Positions 44,493-53,257 of a stretch of DNA of 64,000 nt are shown here, piece after piece. Under the pieces are notes generated by a model. The model was not told where the DNA came from. It worked only from the letters and a program-made list of their open reading frames with translations, and did not search any database. Where the stretch lies: positions 1 through 64,000 of the forward strand of contig CANMWJ010000007.1 of the NCBI GenBank assembly GCA_947501565.1, written 5' to 3'. The stretch is from an uncultured Marinobacterium sp. Its GTDB lineage: Bacteria > Pseudomonadota > Gammaproteobacteria > Pseudomonadales > Balneatricaceae. The position numbers and the translations under genes are program-made. Each line of letters starts with the position of its first letter. The first letter of the stretch is position 1.

Positions 44493-45572
44493 ATGAAAAG
44501 TGTGGCAGTAAAGACGGATTCTAAATGGGGATGCCGATCTAAGGCATTGATGTTTCTGATCTCTCTGGCGCTGGCGGGGTGTTCTGCCAATCAGACCGAA
44601 CCGGAGAAGGTAGATAAGAACGCCCTGTACGATGGGCGCTCGACAGTGTCCTTTGCCAACCTTCCTGTCGCTAAAACTGCTGAAGAGGGCGTGAAACTCG
44701 GGGACCAGCAACTGCGTGCGGGTGAGTACGACAAAGCGTTGTACATGTATATCCAGGCGATCCAGCTGGATGATCAGTACGCTGAAGCGCTGCATAAGAT
44801 CGGTCAGATCCACCTTGATCGCGGCAATACGCCCAAAGCGATGATGGCGTTTGAAGGGGTGCTGGCGATCGATGCAAACCATGCCGGCGGTAACGAAGCC
44901 CTCGGTGTCATCAACCTGAAAGCCAACCGTTACAACAACGCCTTCCAGCACTTCACGCGTGCCGTCCAGAGTGATCAGCTGCGCCTGAATCCAGAGCAGA
45001 GCGCGGACGCAAGCAAAACATCTCCTGCCGAATCTGGTAAAAAGTCGGATAAAGAGTCTGACAAACCGGCTGTGTCAGGCCGTCCGCCGGTTGATCCGTT
45101 ATCTCCGGTTCATGCCTACAACGGACTGGGTGTGATCGCTGATCTGAAGGGTGATCATGCGATTGCGCAGGATTATTACAACAAGGCATTGATGATCAAA
45201 CCGAACTCACCGATCACCCTGAACAACAAAGGTTACTCCTACTACCTGTCGAAGCAGTGGAAAAAAGCGGAGATCGCCTACAAACGTGCGCTGAAAATGG
45301 ATGTGAAGTCGCTGCAATCCTGGCGCAACCTGGGTTTGTTGTATGCCCGACAGGAGAACTACCTGGCCGCGTTAAGCGCATTTGAGCAGGTGATGGACAG
45401 CGCCAACGCCCACAACGATCTGGGCTATATCTGCATGCTGGAAGGCAAATATGAGAAGGCGGAGTACTACTTCGAAAAAGCGATGAGCCTCTCGCCCACC
45501 TATTACGAGAAAGCCTACGAAAACATGAAGATGGTGCAGCGGCTGCGGGATAGCAGCGTATCGCAGCGATAA
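44493..45572 (+). CDS. tadD: Tad lipoprotein TadD with TPR repeats
   Basis: 359 aa from ATG 44493 (AAGGAG 8 nt upstream). N-terminal signal with LAGC (Cys about 28), then TPR repeats from about residue 65 (GVKLGDQQLRAGEYDKALYMYIQA, split) onward, and a charged Lys/Ser linker near 175-195. TadD is an outer-membrane lipoprotein thought to help secretin assembly. Last Tad gene, closed by the terminator. Confidence 0.9.
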   Translation: MKSVAVKTDSKWGCRSKALMFLISLALAGCSANQTEPEKVDKNALYDGRSTVSFANLPVAKTAEEGVKLGDQQLRAGEYDKALYMYIQAIQLDDQYAEALHKIGQIHLDRGNTPKAMMAFEGVLAIDANHAGGNEALGVINLKANRYNNAFQHFTRAVQSDQLRLNPEQSADASKTSPAESGKKSDKESDKPAVSGRPPVDPLSPVHAYNGLGVIADLKGDHAIAQDYYNKALMIKPNSPITLNNKGYSYYLSKQWKKAEIAYKRALKMDVKSLQSWRNLGLLYARQENYLAALSAFEQVMDSANAHNDLGYICMLEGKYEKAEYYFEKAMSLSPTYYEKAYENMKMVQRLRDSSVSQR

Positions 45573-45591
45573 ACAGCCTGTAACCCAACGT

Positions 45592-45619
45592 AAAAAGCCA
45601 GCATCATGCTGGCTTTTTT
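45592..45619 (+). terminator. Terminator of the Tad operon
   Basis: AAAAAGCCAGCAT / ATGCTGGCTTTTTT stem with a very short loop; bidirectional, shared with the convergent deacetylase gene. Confidence 0.9.
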
Positions 45620-45637
45620 GTGTCTGGTGACTGGCCC

Positions 45638-46624
45638 TTAGCGAATATGGTGTACCCAGAGTTTGAAGCGGCTGAACTCGGTATCTGAGCCGATGCCGTA
45701 ACGGAACAGGTGCATCCGTTCGGTGTCCGGCAGGTTGGCACCAGGGCGCATATTTACGCAGCTGGCAAAACCGGCGTCTTCGATCAGACGGGCGGTAACC
45801 GGGTCGTGGTCCTGGGTGCTGCCGTTCGGGTAGGCGAAGTGGGTGCAGGGTTTACCGACCATCTTCTCGACGGCGGCTTTACTGCCTTCGATCTCCTGCT
45901 TCTGCTCCGCTTCGCTCAGGCGGCTGAGGATCGCGTGGCTGCAGGTATGGGCGCCAAACTCGATCAGTCCGGAGTCGCGCATCTCGTCGATCTCTTCCTG
46001 ATTCAGCAGGCGGTAAGGGGAGTGGTCGGGGATCGATTTATCCGGATCGCCACCCAGTGCCAGGATCAGGGCGCTGACCTCGCGCTGCAGACGTTCATTC
46101 ACCATCCCTTTCAGGGAGGACTGAATCCGGGCGGATGCACTGGCGGTGGCGGCCGCATTGCTCAGGTCGAAGCTCATGCCGTTCCAGCGCAGTTTGTTCT
46201 CGCGGGTTTCTGCCAGCGCCTGATTCAGGCGGCAGAACCAGATGGTGTCGTCGGTACCGATCTGATCGGAGACCAGGTAGATCGTGGCCGGTGCGTTGTA
46301 TTTCTTCAGGATCGGGAAGGCGACCTCGTAGTTGTTCTGGTAGCCGTCGTCGAAGGTGATAACTGCGGTGGGGTTATTGACGTCACCCTGTTCCAGCATC
46401 TGTACCGCTTCGGAGAGGTGCACGATGTTGAAGTGCTGGCTGAGGTAGGCAACCTGACGTTCAAACTCCGCTTTATCCAGGAAACACCAGTCGTCGAAAG
46501 GCAGCGGGCTGTCGATCACGCCGTGGTAGGCGAGGATGGTGATGCCACGCCGTTTCAGCGTTTTATGAAGAAGAGCGGGGATAGCGCCAAAGCCCAATGC
46601 ATTCTTAACAACACTTTTGATCAC
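45638..46624 (-). CDS. Polysaccharide deacetylase family protein
   Basis: A 328-aa NodB-fold enzyme. Motif 1 TFDDGYQNN (about residue 92) gives the catalytic Asp and metal Asp; the HxxxH-type motif is seen in FGAHTCSHAIL (about residue 222). The chain starts with a partly hydrophobic region (ALGFGAIPALL) but no clear signal peptide. Start is GTG 46624 with AAGGA upstream. It may act on a surface glycan. It stands alone, convergent with tadD and divergent from the ligase pair. Confidence 0.88.
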   Translation of the reverse strand: MIKSVVKNALGFGAIPALLHKTLKRRGITILAYHGVIDSPLPFDDWCFLDKAEFERQVAYLSQHFNIVHLSEAVQMLEQGDVNNPTAVITFDDGYQNNYEVAFPILKKYNAPATIYLVSDQIGTDDTIWFCRLNQALAETRENKLRWNGMSFDLSNAAATASASARIQSSLKGMVNERLQREVSALILALGGDPDKSIPDHSPYRLLNQEEIDEMRDSGLIEFGAHTCSHAILSRLSEAEQKQEIEGSKAAVEKMVGKPCTHFAYPNGSTQDHDPVTARLIEDAGFASCVNMRPGANLPDTERMHLFRYGIGSDTEFSRFKLWVHHIR

Positions 46625-46764
46625 TGCTTACATCCTTATGGTTTATGCGTCCCGAAACCTGCCCGACTATACCACAGCATTTTGAATTACGATGCTGACG
46701 TGGATTTGAGAACTGCACTTTTCCGTGCCATGCTGAATTTCAGTGAATGAGCAGGCGGATGCGT

Positions 46765-48255
46765 ATGGGCCTGGAAATTACCAAGTCGGAGTTTACCGCA
46801 CGGGAGTTTCGTCAGTTCAGAGCAAAGCTCGGCGGCAATCTCGAAGCACTGGATCAGTTACTTGCGGCTCCTGCCTTTGGCCAGGGACCCGCGACTATGG
46901 GCGCTGAACTGGAAATCTACATTGTGGATAAACAGGGGCGTCCCCTTTCCGTAAATCACCAGATTCTGGATCAGTTCGACGATCCGCAGCTCACCCTGGA
47001 GCTGAACCGTTACAACCTCGAATACAACCTCTCGCCAGTACCCGCGCAGGGCAAACCTTTCTCCGCCATTGAGCAGGAGATCAGTACCGTCTTGGGGCGG
47101 CTGAACGAGGTGGCGGCCGATCACTGCGGTCAGGTCGTGCCGATCGGCATTCTGCCGACCCTGAAGCGGCGACATTTTGGTCCCCATGCGATGACGGACC
47201 AGTCCCGCTATCATGCGCTTACCAAAGCTCTGGCGAAGATGCGTGGCGAGCTGTTCTGTATCCGTATAAACGGACCTGAACCGATCTCCCTGCGCTCGCG
47301 CGATGTGACGCTGGAAGGGGCCAATACCTCCCTGCAGTTGCACTATCGGGTGGTGCCGGAACGTTTTGCCGATCTCTACAACGCCTTGCAGATCGCCACA
47401 CCGGTGGCGCTGGCCTGCGCCGTAAACTCGCCCATCCTGTTAGGACAGCGGCTGTGGCATGAGACGCGGATACCGCTCTTTAAACACGCTATCGATGGCC
47501 GCACCCGCGATGTACGTGAGTCCCACCTGCCGTCACGGGTCAGCTACGGTAACGGCTGGGTACGCCACGGCGCGTACGAGTTGTTTGCCGAAGCGGTCAA
47601 TATGCACCAGCCGATCCTGCCGATCTGCAACGGTGAGGATGCGTTGGAAACCCTGCAGTCAGGAATGTTGCCCTCGCTGTTTGAGCTGCGTCTGCATCAG
47701 GGCACCGTCTGGCCGTGGAACCGACCGATCTTTGACGACGCGGACGGTGGACACCTGCGTATCGAGATGCGCGCGTTGCCTGCCGGGCCTACCCCGTGCG
47801 ATATGATGGCCAACGCCGCGTTCCTGATTGGGCTGGCCGAGGGATTGAGCAATGAGGTGGAACATCTGATGCCCGCAATCCCATTCCGTACCGTGGCGTA
47901 CAACTTCTATCGTGCGGCTGAGCATGGCATGGGCGCCCAGCTGCTGTGGCCCGATAAAACCTTTGGCGAACCGCTGCAGTCGGTGAGTGCCGTTGAGCTG
48001 GCACAATCGCTGATGCCGGTGGCGGAGGAGGGTTTATTGCAGATCGGTGTGGATAAGGCGGAGGTGCGCCGTTATCTGGATATCATTCGTCAGCGCCTGA
48101 AATTACAGCAGACCGGCGCCAGTTGGCAGCTGAAACAGTTTAAGCGATTATTAAGAACAGAGGTGCGCCACCGCGCGCTGACCCACATGGTGCGCGAATA
48201 CATCGAAAACGCCCGCACCAATCAACCTGTTGCTAACTGGACGGACATTCGGTGA
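46765..48255 (+). CDS. GCS2-family carboxylate-amine ligase (glutamate-cysteine ligase-like)
   Basis: A 496-aa protein of the glutamine-synthetase-like ligase family to which YbdK belongs. Near residue 34-46 TMGAELEIYIVDK is the glutamate/ATP-binding start motif; ELNRYNLEYNLSP follows. Such enzymes form an amide bond between a carboxylate and an amine; many do not make glutathione. ATG 46765 is preferred (AGGCGG 6 nt upstream). Stop and the next GTG overlap by 4 nt, so it is tightly coupled to the aspartoacylase-type gene. The substrate is unknown. Confidence 0.83.
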   Translation: MGLEITKSEFTAREFRQFRAKLGGNLEALDQLLAAPAFGQGPATMGAELEIYIVDKQGRPLSVNHQILDQFDDPQLTLELNRYNLEYNLSPVPAQGKPFSAIEQEISTVLGRLNEVAADHCGQVVPIGILPTLKRRHFGPHAMTDQSRYHALTKALAKMRGELFCIRINGPEPISLRSRDVTLEGANTSLQLHYRVVPERFADLYNALQIATPVALACAVNSPILLGQRLWHETRIPLFKHAIDGRTRDVRESHLPSRVSYGNGWVRHGAYELFAEAVNMHQPILPICNGEDALETLQSGMLPSLFELRLHQGTVWPWNRPIFDDADGGHLRIEMRALPAGPTPCDMMANAAFLIGLAEGLSNEVEHLMPAIPFRTVAYNFYRAAEHGMGAQLLWPDKTFGEPLQSVSAVELAQSLMPVAEEGLLQIGVDKAEVRRYLDIIRQRLKLQQTGASWQLKQFKRLLRTEVRHRALTHMVREYIENARTNQPVANWTDIR

Positions 48256-49301
48256 CTACTAAGGATCAGCCTATTCGCTTTTTGCATAACCCCACCCCAG
48301 AGATGATCTCATCCACGGTGGAAGGATTTCTGCACCAGCTGGGCGGTCCGACGTTGATTACGGTCGAGGGTAAAGATCCCAGTCGTACCCGCGCGATCTG
48401 TACGCTGCTGCACGGTAATGAACCCTCGGGACTTAAGGCGGTGCACCGCTGGTTACGCAGCGGTGGCACCCCCAGCGTCAATATCATCTGCTTTATTATC
48501 TCCGTGAAAGCGGCGCTGTGTGAGCGCCTTTTTTTACACCGCGTATTGCCCGGCGAACGGGATATGAATCGCTGTTTTGCGGGTCCTTTTGACGATTACA
48601 ACGGACGCATTGCCGAGCATATGCTGGCGTTGATCGATACCTACCAGCCGGAGTGCATGCTCGATATCCACAACACCTCAGGCATGAGCCCGGCGTTTGG
48701 GGTGGCGACCCACGAAGATCCTGCCCATGAGGCGCTGATTTCGCTGTTTACCGGCCATCTGATCATTACCGATCTTACTCTTGGTGCGCTGATGGAGATC
48801 AGCAGCAGTGCGATGCCGGTGGTGACCGTGGAGTGTGGTGGGGCGGAAGATGAGCGCTCGGATGAGCTGGCTGTGGACGGTCTGGCGTGCTACCTGTACG
48901 AATCGCAGGTGATGCGTCTGCCGGAGCATGGCACCCATATCGATCTCTACCACCACCCAGTGCGGCTGGAGCTGCACCCCACCACCGTCATCGAATTTGC
49001 CGACGAGCCGGTGCCTGACGTCGACCTGGTGGTTCCAACCGATCTGGAGCAACATAACTTTGGCACAGCGCCTGAAGGTACCTTTATTGGCTGGCTGGGT
49101 CCGCGTGGGGTGAAAGTGTTGCGCATGATCCATGCCGATGGGCGCGACCTGTTCTCAAACTACTTCCGTGTTGAGGGACGTCGTCTCTATACCGCGCAGC
49201 CGATGAAGCTCTTTATGATCACTCACAACAAGGAGATCGCGGTCAGCGATTGCTTGTTCTATGCCGCGCCAGAGCGTGAGCATACGGTGCTTACCAACTG
49301 A
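48252..49301 (+). CDS. Succinylglutamate desuccinylase/aspartoacylase-family zinc hydrolase
   Basis: A 349-aa M14-like zinc amidohydrolase. Zinc ligands are in LLHGNEPSG (HxxE, about residue 56) and LDIHNTSG (about 137); the catalytic Glu is in VTVECGGAEDE (about 194). The GTG start overlaps the ligase stop. Enzymes of this family cleave N-acyl amino acids such as N-acetylaspartate. Pairing with a ligase of opposite chemistry suggests a made-and-cleaved amide. It is the last gene before a large hairpin. Confidence 0.85.
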   Translation: MTTKDQPIRFLHNPTPEMISSTVEGFLHQLGGPTLITVEGKDPSRTRAICTLLHGNEPSGLKAVHRWLRSGGTPSVNIICFIISVKAALCERLFLHRVLPGERDMNRCFAGPFDDYNGRIAEHMLALIDTYQPECMLDIHNTSGMSPAFGVATHEDPAHEALISLFTGHLIITDLTLGALMEISSSAMPVVTVECGGAEDERSDELAVDGLACYLYESQVMRLPEHGTHIDLYHHPVRLELHPTTVIEFADEPVPDVDLVVPTDLEQHNFGTAPEGTFIGWLGPRGVKVLRMIHADGRDLFSNYFRVEGRRLYTAQPMKLFMITHNKEIAVSDCLFYAAPEREHTVLTN

Positions 49302-49460
49302 ACGGATTTACTGTCCCTTTCAAGTTTTTCCTGTTGCAAGACAGCTATGTCTATGTAAGCCGGGGTGGATAAAAGCTACGCTGGACATAAAAGCATCACA
49401 AAAATGAAATCCAGCTGTCATGCGGGCTGTAGGGGCGTGAAAGGGGCTTATCCGGAGGCT

Positions 49461-49504
49461 ACCCCAAAGGTTATCCACAGATTCAGTGGAAAACCTTTTG
49501 GGGT
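49461..49504. terminator. Long hairpin between convergent genes, contains a DnaA-type box
   Basis: ACCCCAAAGGTT / AACCTTTTGGGGT forms an outer stem of about 12 bp with one bulge, and TCCAC/GTGGA an inner stem. A perfect DnaA-type box TTATCCACA lies at 49471-49479. No long T-tract, so it is terminator-like but not proven. It separates the aspartoacylase gene from the thiolase-like gene. Confidence 0.5.
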
Positions 49505-49530
49505 GAAAGGCGCGGGCTTATCGTGCTGTT

Positions 49531-50580
49531 TTAGGCAGGTTTTTCCAGAATGGCAACACCCTGTCGGTAGCCCAGACCACCGTTGCCGTGGACTGCACCC
49601 AGAGTGATTTCACCATCGGTTAACGCCTGATACATACAGATCAAACCGTTCAGCGCCGGGTTGTTCCAGGGGGCGCGGGCCAGGTTCATACCGCCGGTTA
49701 CAGTGATCTCGTACTCTTGCAGGAATCCCGGAATCTTATCCACTGAGGCGACCAGCCCACTGTTAAGCAGCAGCGCCATCGGGACAACCGGGTAGCAGGT
49801 GTAGGTATCCAGCAGGGCTTCGCCGTGGACGAAGCGGTCGGCAAAATCAATTCCCGCCTGGGCACAGCTCTCATCGTAAGCGTCCTTCAGATGGCGGTAC
49901 TCAGTGATGGTTTCGATCGCGTCACGGCCATCTTGCTCCAGACGGCGTGTGCCGACACCTTTTACGGCAATACGCGCTGCAGAAGCCACTTCCAGCTTAT
50001 CCGCGACCTCTTCGTTACACAGCAGTACCGCGCCGCTGAAGTTGATCATCGGGTTGGCGCAATCCACTCCGCGGAACAGAGATGTGATGCGCTCAAACCA
50101 GCGCTCCCCTGGTGGTGTCGCATCCGGGGCAACACGGGCGTAGGTACGTTGATAGTTCTCGAACAGGTTACCAGCGATGGCGCAGAACTGGTCTGCATCC
50201 ATACCTTGATGGCGGATGAACTGCTGGGCGACGTCGTCATAGCCCTGCGTGAGTGGATAGTCGTCACCGTAGACGGCCATCAGCTCCAGTCGTTTGTCGC
50301 GGGGGATATCTTTGATCAGGTCTTCGCCGCGGATCACCACCGCGGGGGTACCTTGGGCGATCAGGTCGCGGGCGTAACCCAGTGCTTCGATCGGGCCGCA
50401 GCCGCTGCGGAAACGGTCGTTGGTTTCAGGTGCGTGCCAGTCATTGGCGATCGATTCGATGGTCAGTTCATGCACTGGAATACCCAGTGCGGCCAGTTGC
50501 TGTTCATAGTTCTGTACGCTGGCCAGAGAGCCTTCACCGTCGCTGATCTTGGCTGCCGCAATAATAATCGCCTGAGACAT
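49531..50580 (-). CDS. Thiolase-like protein (SCP2-thiolase related), short form
   Basis: A 349-aa protein related to the thiolase superfamily but shorter than the usual 390 aa. The probable active-site Cys is in SGCGPIEALGYARDLIAQG (about residue 61). The C-terminal block VTGGMNLARAPWNNPALNGL and AVHGNGGLGYRQGVAI resembles the SCP2-thiolase glycine loop with HGNGG. Whether it still cleaves 3-ketoacyl-CoA is unclear. Start at 50580 with CAGGAA. It is not next to other beta-oxidation genes. Confidence 0.75.
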   Translation of the reverse strand: MSQAIIIAAAKISDGEGSLASVQNYEQQLAALGIPVHELTIESIANDWHAPETNDRFRSGCGPIEALGYARDLIAQGTPAVVIRGEDLIKDIPRDKRLELMAVYGDDYPLTQGYDDVAQQFIRHQGMDADQFCAIAGNLFENYQRTYARVAPDATPPGERWFERITSLFRGVDCANPMINFSGAVLLCNEEVADKLEVASAARIAVKGVGTRRLEQDGRDAIETITEYRHLKDAYDESCAQAGIDFADRFVHGEALLDTYTCYPVVPMALLLNSGLVASVDKIPGFLQEYEITVTGGMNLARAPWNNPALNGLICMYQALTDGEITLGAVHGNGGLGYRQGVAILEKPA

Positions 50581-50797
50581 AGCTATTCCTGATCAAAAAA
50601 TGAACGAAACAGTGTATCAGGGAAATTGCTTATATTCAGCCTGCTATTGTGTCCGGTTCTGCTGACGGCTTCCGGCGAAACCGTTCAGTGGCGTCTAGGC
50701 TTTAGGTAACGGTTTTAATTTCGCACGCTGTTTCACTTTTTATACAGAGCGTGCCAGAGGATCTCAGGACTGGTTACGGCCAGGAGGGGATATCAAG

Positions 50798-51457
50798 ATG
50801 ACCGAATGCCACCGCATGTTGCAGGAGATCGGTCGGGAAGCACGCGCAACGGCGATCTTTACCGGCCGTAACGCATTTTCTGAACGGGTGATGCAGGCGC
50901 TGGCAAAAGTGCCGCGAGAGCGCTTTGTGCCGGAGAGTTTGTCGATCGAAGCCTACGAGAACACGGCGCTGCCGATCGGTTTTGAGCAAACCATTTCGCA
51001 GCCCTATATGGTTGCGCTGATGAGCGATCTGCTGGATACGCAATCTAACCATCGCTGCCTGGAAGTGGGCACGGGCTCAGGTTTTCAGGCTGCGGTGCTG
51101 TCCCATCTGGTGGCGGAGGTCTACAGCATTGAGATCATCGCGCCACTTTACCGCCGCGCCAGCGAGCTGTTGACCTCACTAGGTTATAACAACGTGCATA
51201 CGTTGCTGGGTGATGGCAATCTGGGCTGTGTAGAGTACGCTCCTTACGACCGAATCATTGTCACCGCCGCGGCGGAGCAGATCCCGCTACAGCTCGTCGA
51301 TCAGCTAAAACCCGGCGGACGTATGGTGATCCCAATCGGCTTGCCGGGCCATACCCAAACCCTGTATCTGGTGCAGAAAAATGATCTGGGAGAGGTTGAG
51401 TCCAGGTCGATTCTGCCCGTGATCTTTGTACCGCTGATCGAACCTGAAGCCTGTTAA
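50798..51457 (+). CDS. pcm: Protein-L-isoaspartate O-methyltransferase
   Basis: Repairs isoaspartyl residues by methylation. The 219-aa length is normal. Seen: VPRERFVPESL, the SAM motif HRCLEVGTGSGFQAAVLSHL (about residues 86-105), and DRIIVTAAAEQIPLQLVDQLKPGG. AGGAGGGG ribosome site. In many relatives pcm is followed by nlpD and rpoS; here a Spy-like gene follows. Confidence 0.95.
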   Translation: MTECHRMLQEIGREARATAIFTGRNAFSERVMQALAKVPRERFVPESLSIEAYENTALPIGFEQTISQPYMVALMSDLLDTQSNHRCLEVGTGSGFQAAVLSHLVAEVYSIEIIAPLYRRASELLTSLGYNNVHTLLGDGNLGCVEYAPYDRIIVTAAAEQIPLQLVDQLKPGGRMVIPIGLPGHTQTLYLVQKNDLGEVESRSILPVIFVPLIEPEAC

Positions 51458-51561
51458 ACAACGGTGAATGACCGAGGTTTACAGATCTTTGCACTCTCCA
51501 TCGTCTTCTTTACATCGGGATCCGTATCCTCAACTAATACCCACATAAGAAGATCATAGAT

Positions 51562-51972
51562 ATGTTGAAGAAGATCCTGCTGACCTTTGTATTAGGTCTT
51601 TCCACCATCACAGCGTTTGCCCAGGGGGACAGGGCTGAGCGTATTGAGCAGCAGCTCACGGAATTGAAGCAGCGCCTTAAATTAAGTGACACACAAAGTG
51701 AGCAGATCCGTCCGATCCTGGAGCAAAGTGCTGAAGAGCGTCGCAGTATTTTGAAACGCTACGGTATTGATATGGAAAATAAGGATCCGGATACGCGCAA
51801 GAAACTGAGTTTCAGAGAGAAGCGCAAGCTCGGCGGGGAACTGCGTGAAGCCAAAAAGGAAACCATGGCGCAGTTGGATAAGCTGCTCAGCGCTGCGCAG
51901 ATGGAGGAATATCACGCCATTCAGAAAGAGAGAAAGGATAAACTACGTGAGCACCTGAACAGCCTTCGTTAA
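51562..51972 (+). CDS. Spy/CpxP-like periplasmic protein
   Basis: 136 aa with signal peptide ending at FAQG (residues 1-20) and a highly charged helical mature part: ERIEQQLTELKQRLKLSDTQSEQIRPILEQS, split over residues 27-57, and REAKKETMAQLDKLLSAAQMEEYHAI. This matches the LTxxQ-type pattern of Spy and CpxP chaperones loosely. Function as an envelope stress chaperone or sensor is inferred. The ribosome site is weak. Confidence 0.65.
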   Translation: MLKKILLTFVLGLSTITAFAQGDRAERIEQQLTELKQRLKLSDTQSEQIRPILEQSAEERRSILKRYGIDMENKDPDTRKKLSFREKRKLGGELREAKKETMAQLDKLLSAAQMEEYHAIQKERKDKLREHLNSLR

Positions 51973-51987
51973 AAAGTCAGCTGGGCT

Positions 51988-52320
51988 CTAGTTGTGGAGG
52001 TCGTCGGCGATCTGTTCCAGAGTTTTCAGCAGGGATTTACGTGCGGCCGGAGAGAGATGATCGAAGGCGCTCAGCAGACGCTGTTGTTCGCGGCTGAGCT
52101 GCTGGCCCTTATTGCTGTAGCCGTTGACGTAGTGATCCACGCTGATCTTATACAGGCTGCAAACACGCATCACATCGTCCAGGGTGGCCGGTTCGGTCCC
52201 CTGTGCGCTTTCCCAGCCCTTGATCGTAGAAACTGCTTTGGCCAGCTGGCGGGCAGCTTCAACCTGGGTCAGTTTCACGCGCTTCCGTGCCTGTTTCAGT
52301 CGTTCTGCACGTGTCGTCAC
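51988..52320 (-). CDS. XRE-type helix-turn-helix regulator
   Basis: 110 aa from GTG 52320, which has AAGGGAG at good spacing; the longer frame to a TTG at 52350 is less likely. The HTH is LKQARKRVKLTQVEAARQLA, then VSTIKGWESAQG (about residues 7-40). The C-terminal half is helical (LSPAARKSLLKTLEQIADDL). DNA target unknown; it is not next to an obvious partner. Confidence 0.85.
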   Translation of the reverse strand: MTTRAERLKQARKRVKLTQVEAARQLAKAVSTIKGWESAQGTEPATLDDVMRVCSLYKISVDHYVNGYSNKGQQLSREQQRLLSAFDHLSPAARKSLLKTLEQIADDLHN

Positions 52321-52524
52321 GGTGGGCGATTCTCCCTTAGCTACTAACAAATGTCAGCAAAGGTACAGCTAGGACCTCCCTTAGGCGTGGCTGGGCATAT
52401 CCTGCTTGGACCTTCAGTTACATCTCTTAACACTGTCAGTATAGTTTTCGCGCTCCCAGATTCCTGAGGATGAGGATGGGGAGCTGAATAAGGAGTATCA
52501 CAAGGAGTTCAACTGCAAGGGACT

Positions 52525-52554
52525 GCACCCCAGCCTGCGGTTACGCCGGGGTGC
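52525..52554 (-). terminator. Weak hairpin after sugar transferase gene
   Basis: GCACCCC/GGGGTGC stem, 16-nt loop, 11 nt past the sugar transferase stop, without a T-tract. Possible Rho-assisted or structural end of the mRNA. Confidence 0.3.
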
Positions 52555-52565
52555 GGGAAGTGAGT

Positions 52566-53228
52566 TTATTTGGCTCCCCGGTTGGTGAGTACCGCCGGAA
52601 CGGTGAGTAGCAGGATTTTGATATCCAGCCAGAAGGAGAGGTTGCGGATATACTGGATATCCAAGCGGATCCACTCATCAAAACCGATGTTGTCGCGGTC
52701 GGCGATCTGCCATAGACAGGTAATACCGGGTTTCACCTCGCGACGCATCACATGCCATTGGCCCATCTGCTCGTCTTCACTGACCGGCAGGGGACGTGGT
52801 CCCACCAGGCTCATATCGCCTTTCAATACGTTATACAGCTGCGGCAGTTCGTCGATGCTCCACTTGCGGATAAAGCGACCGATAGGGGTGATACGCGGAT
52901 CATGGGTCATCTTGAAGGCCGGACCGTCACGTTCGTTTTGTTCCATCAGCTTGGCTTTCAGGGCTTCGGCGTTAGTCACCATGGAGCGGAACTTGTACAT
53001 GCCAAAGGGCGCACCACCGCGCCCCATACGAGGCTGAACAAAAAACGCGGGGCCCGGATCGGTGACCTTGATGATGATGTAGGTCACCAGCAGTAGCGGG
53101 GAGAATATTGCCAGTAGCAGTACCGCAGCAGTTTTATCCATCAGGGTTTTCCATAGTGGAATTTTCTTCAGGAAAAGATGCTGCGCGTTAGTTGTATTGA
53201 AGTCTTTCTGAAAAAGCGGCCTGTTCAT
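52566..53228 (-). CDS. Sugar transferase (undecaprenyl-phosphate glycosyl-1-phosphate transferase)
   Basis: 220 aa; one membrane segment near residues 29-52, then the catalytic PglC/WcaJ-like domain with GPAFFVQPRMGRGGAPF, YKFRSM, the conserved WSIDELPQLYNVLKGDMSLVG (split 135-155) and PRPLPVSEDE. It starts the assembly of a surface polysaccharide on undecaprenyl phosphate. It is the short form lacking the N-terminal four-helix domain. It is 30 nt after the PilZ gene in the same direction, so co-regulation with c-di-GMP control is possible. No other polysaccharide genes adjoin. Confidence 0.9.
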   Translation of the reverse strand: MNRPLFQKDFNTTNAQHLFLKKIPLWKTLMDKTAAVLLLAIFSPLLLVTYIIIKVTDPGPAFFVQPRMGRGGAPFGMYKFRSMVTNAEALKAKLMEQNERDGPAFKMTHDPRITPIGRFIRKWSIDELPQLYNVLKGDMSLVGPRPLPVSEDEQMGQWHVMRREVKPGITCLWQIADRDNIGFDEWIRLDIQYIRNLSFWLDIKILLLTVPAVLTNRGAK

Positions 53229-53257
53229 CGATGAACTCTCCGATGTCCTGTACTGCT

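Noticed and set aside
52476-52589. Forward reading frame EDEDGELNKEYHKE... near the sugar transferase end
   Set aside because: It has no start codon after the preceding in-frame stop and overlaps the 3' end of the sugar transferase.
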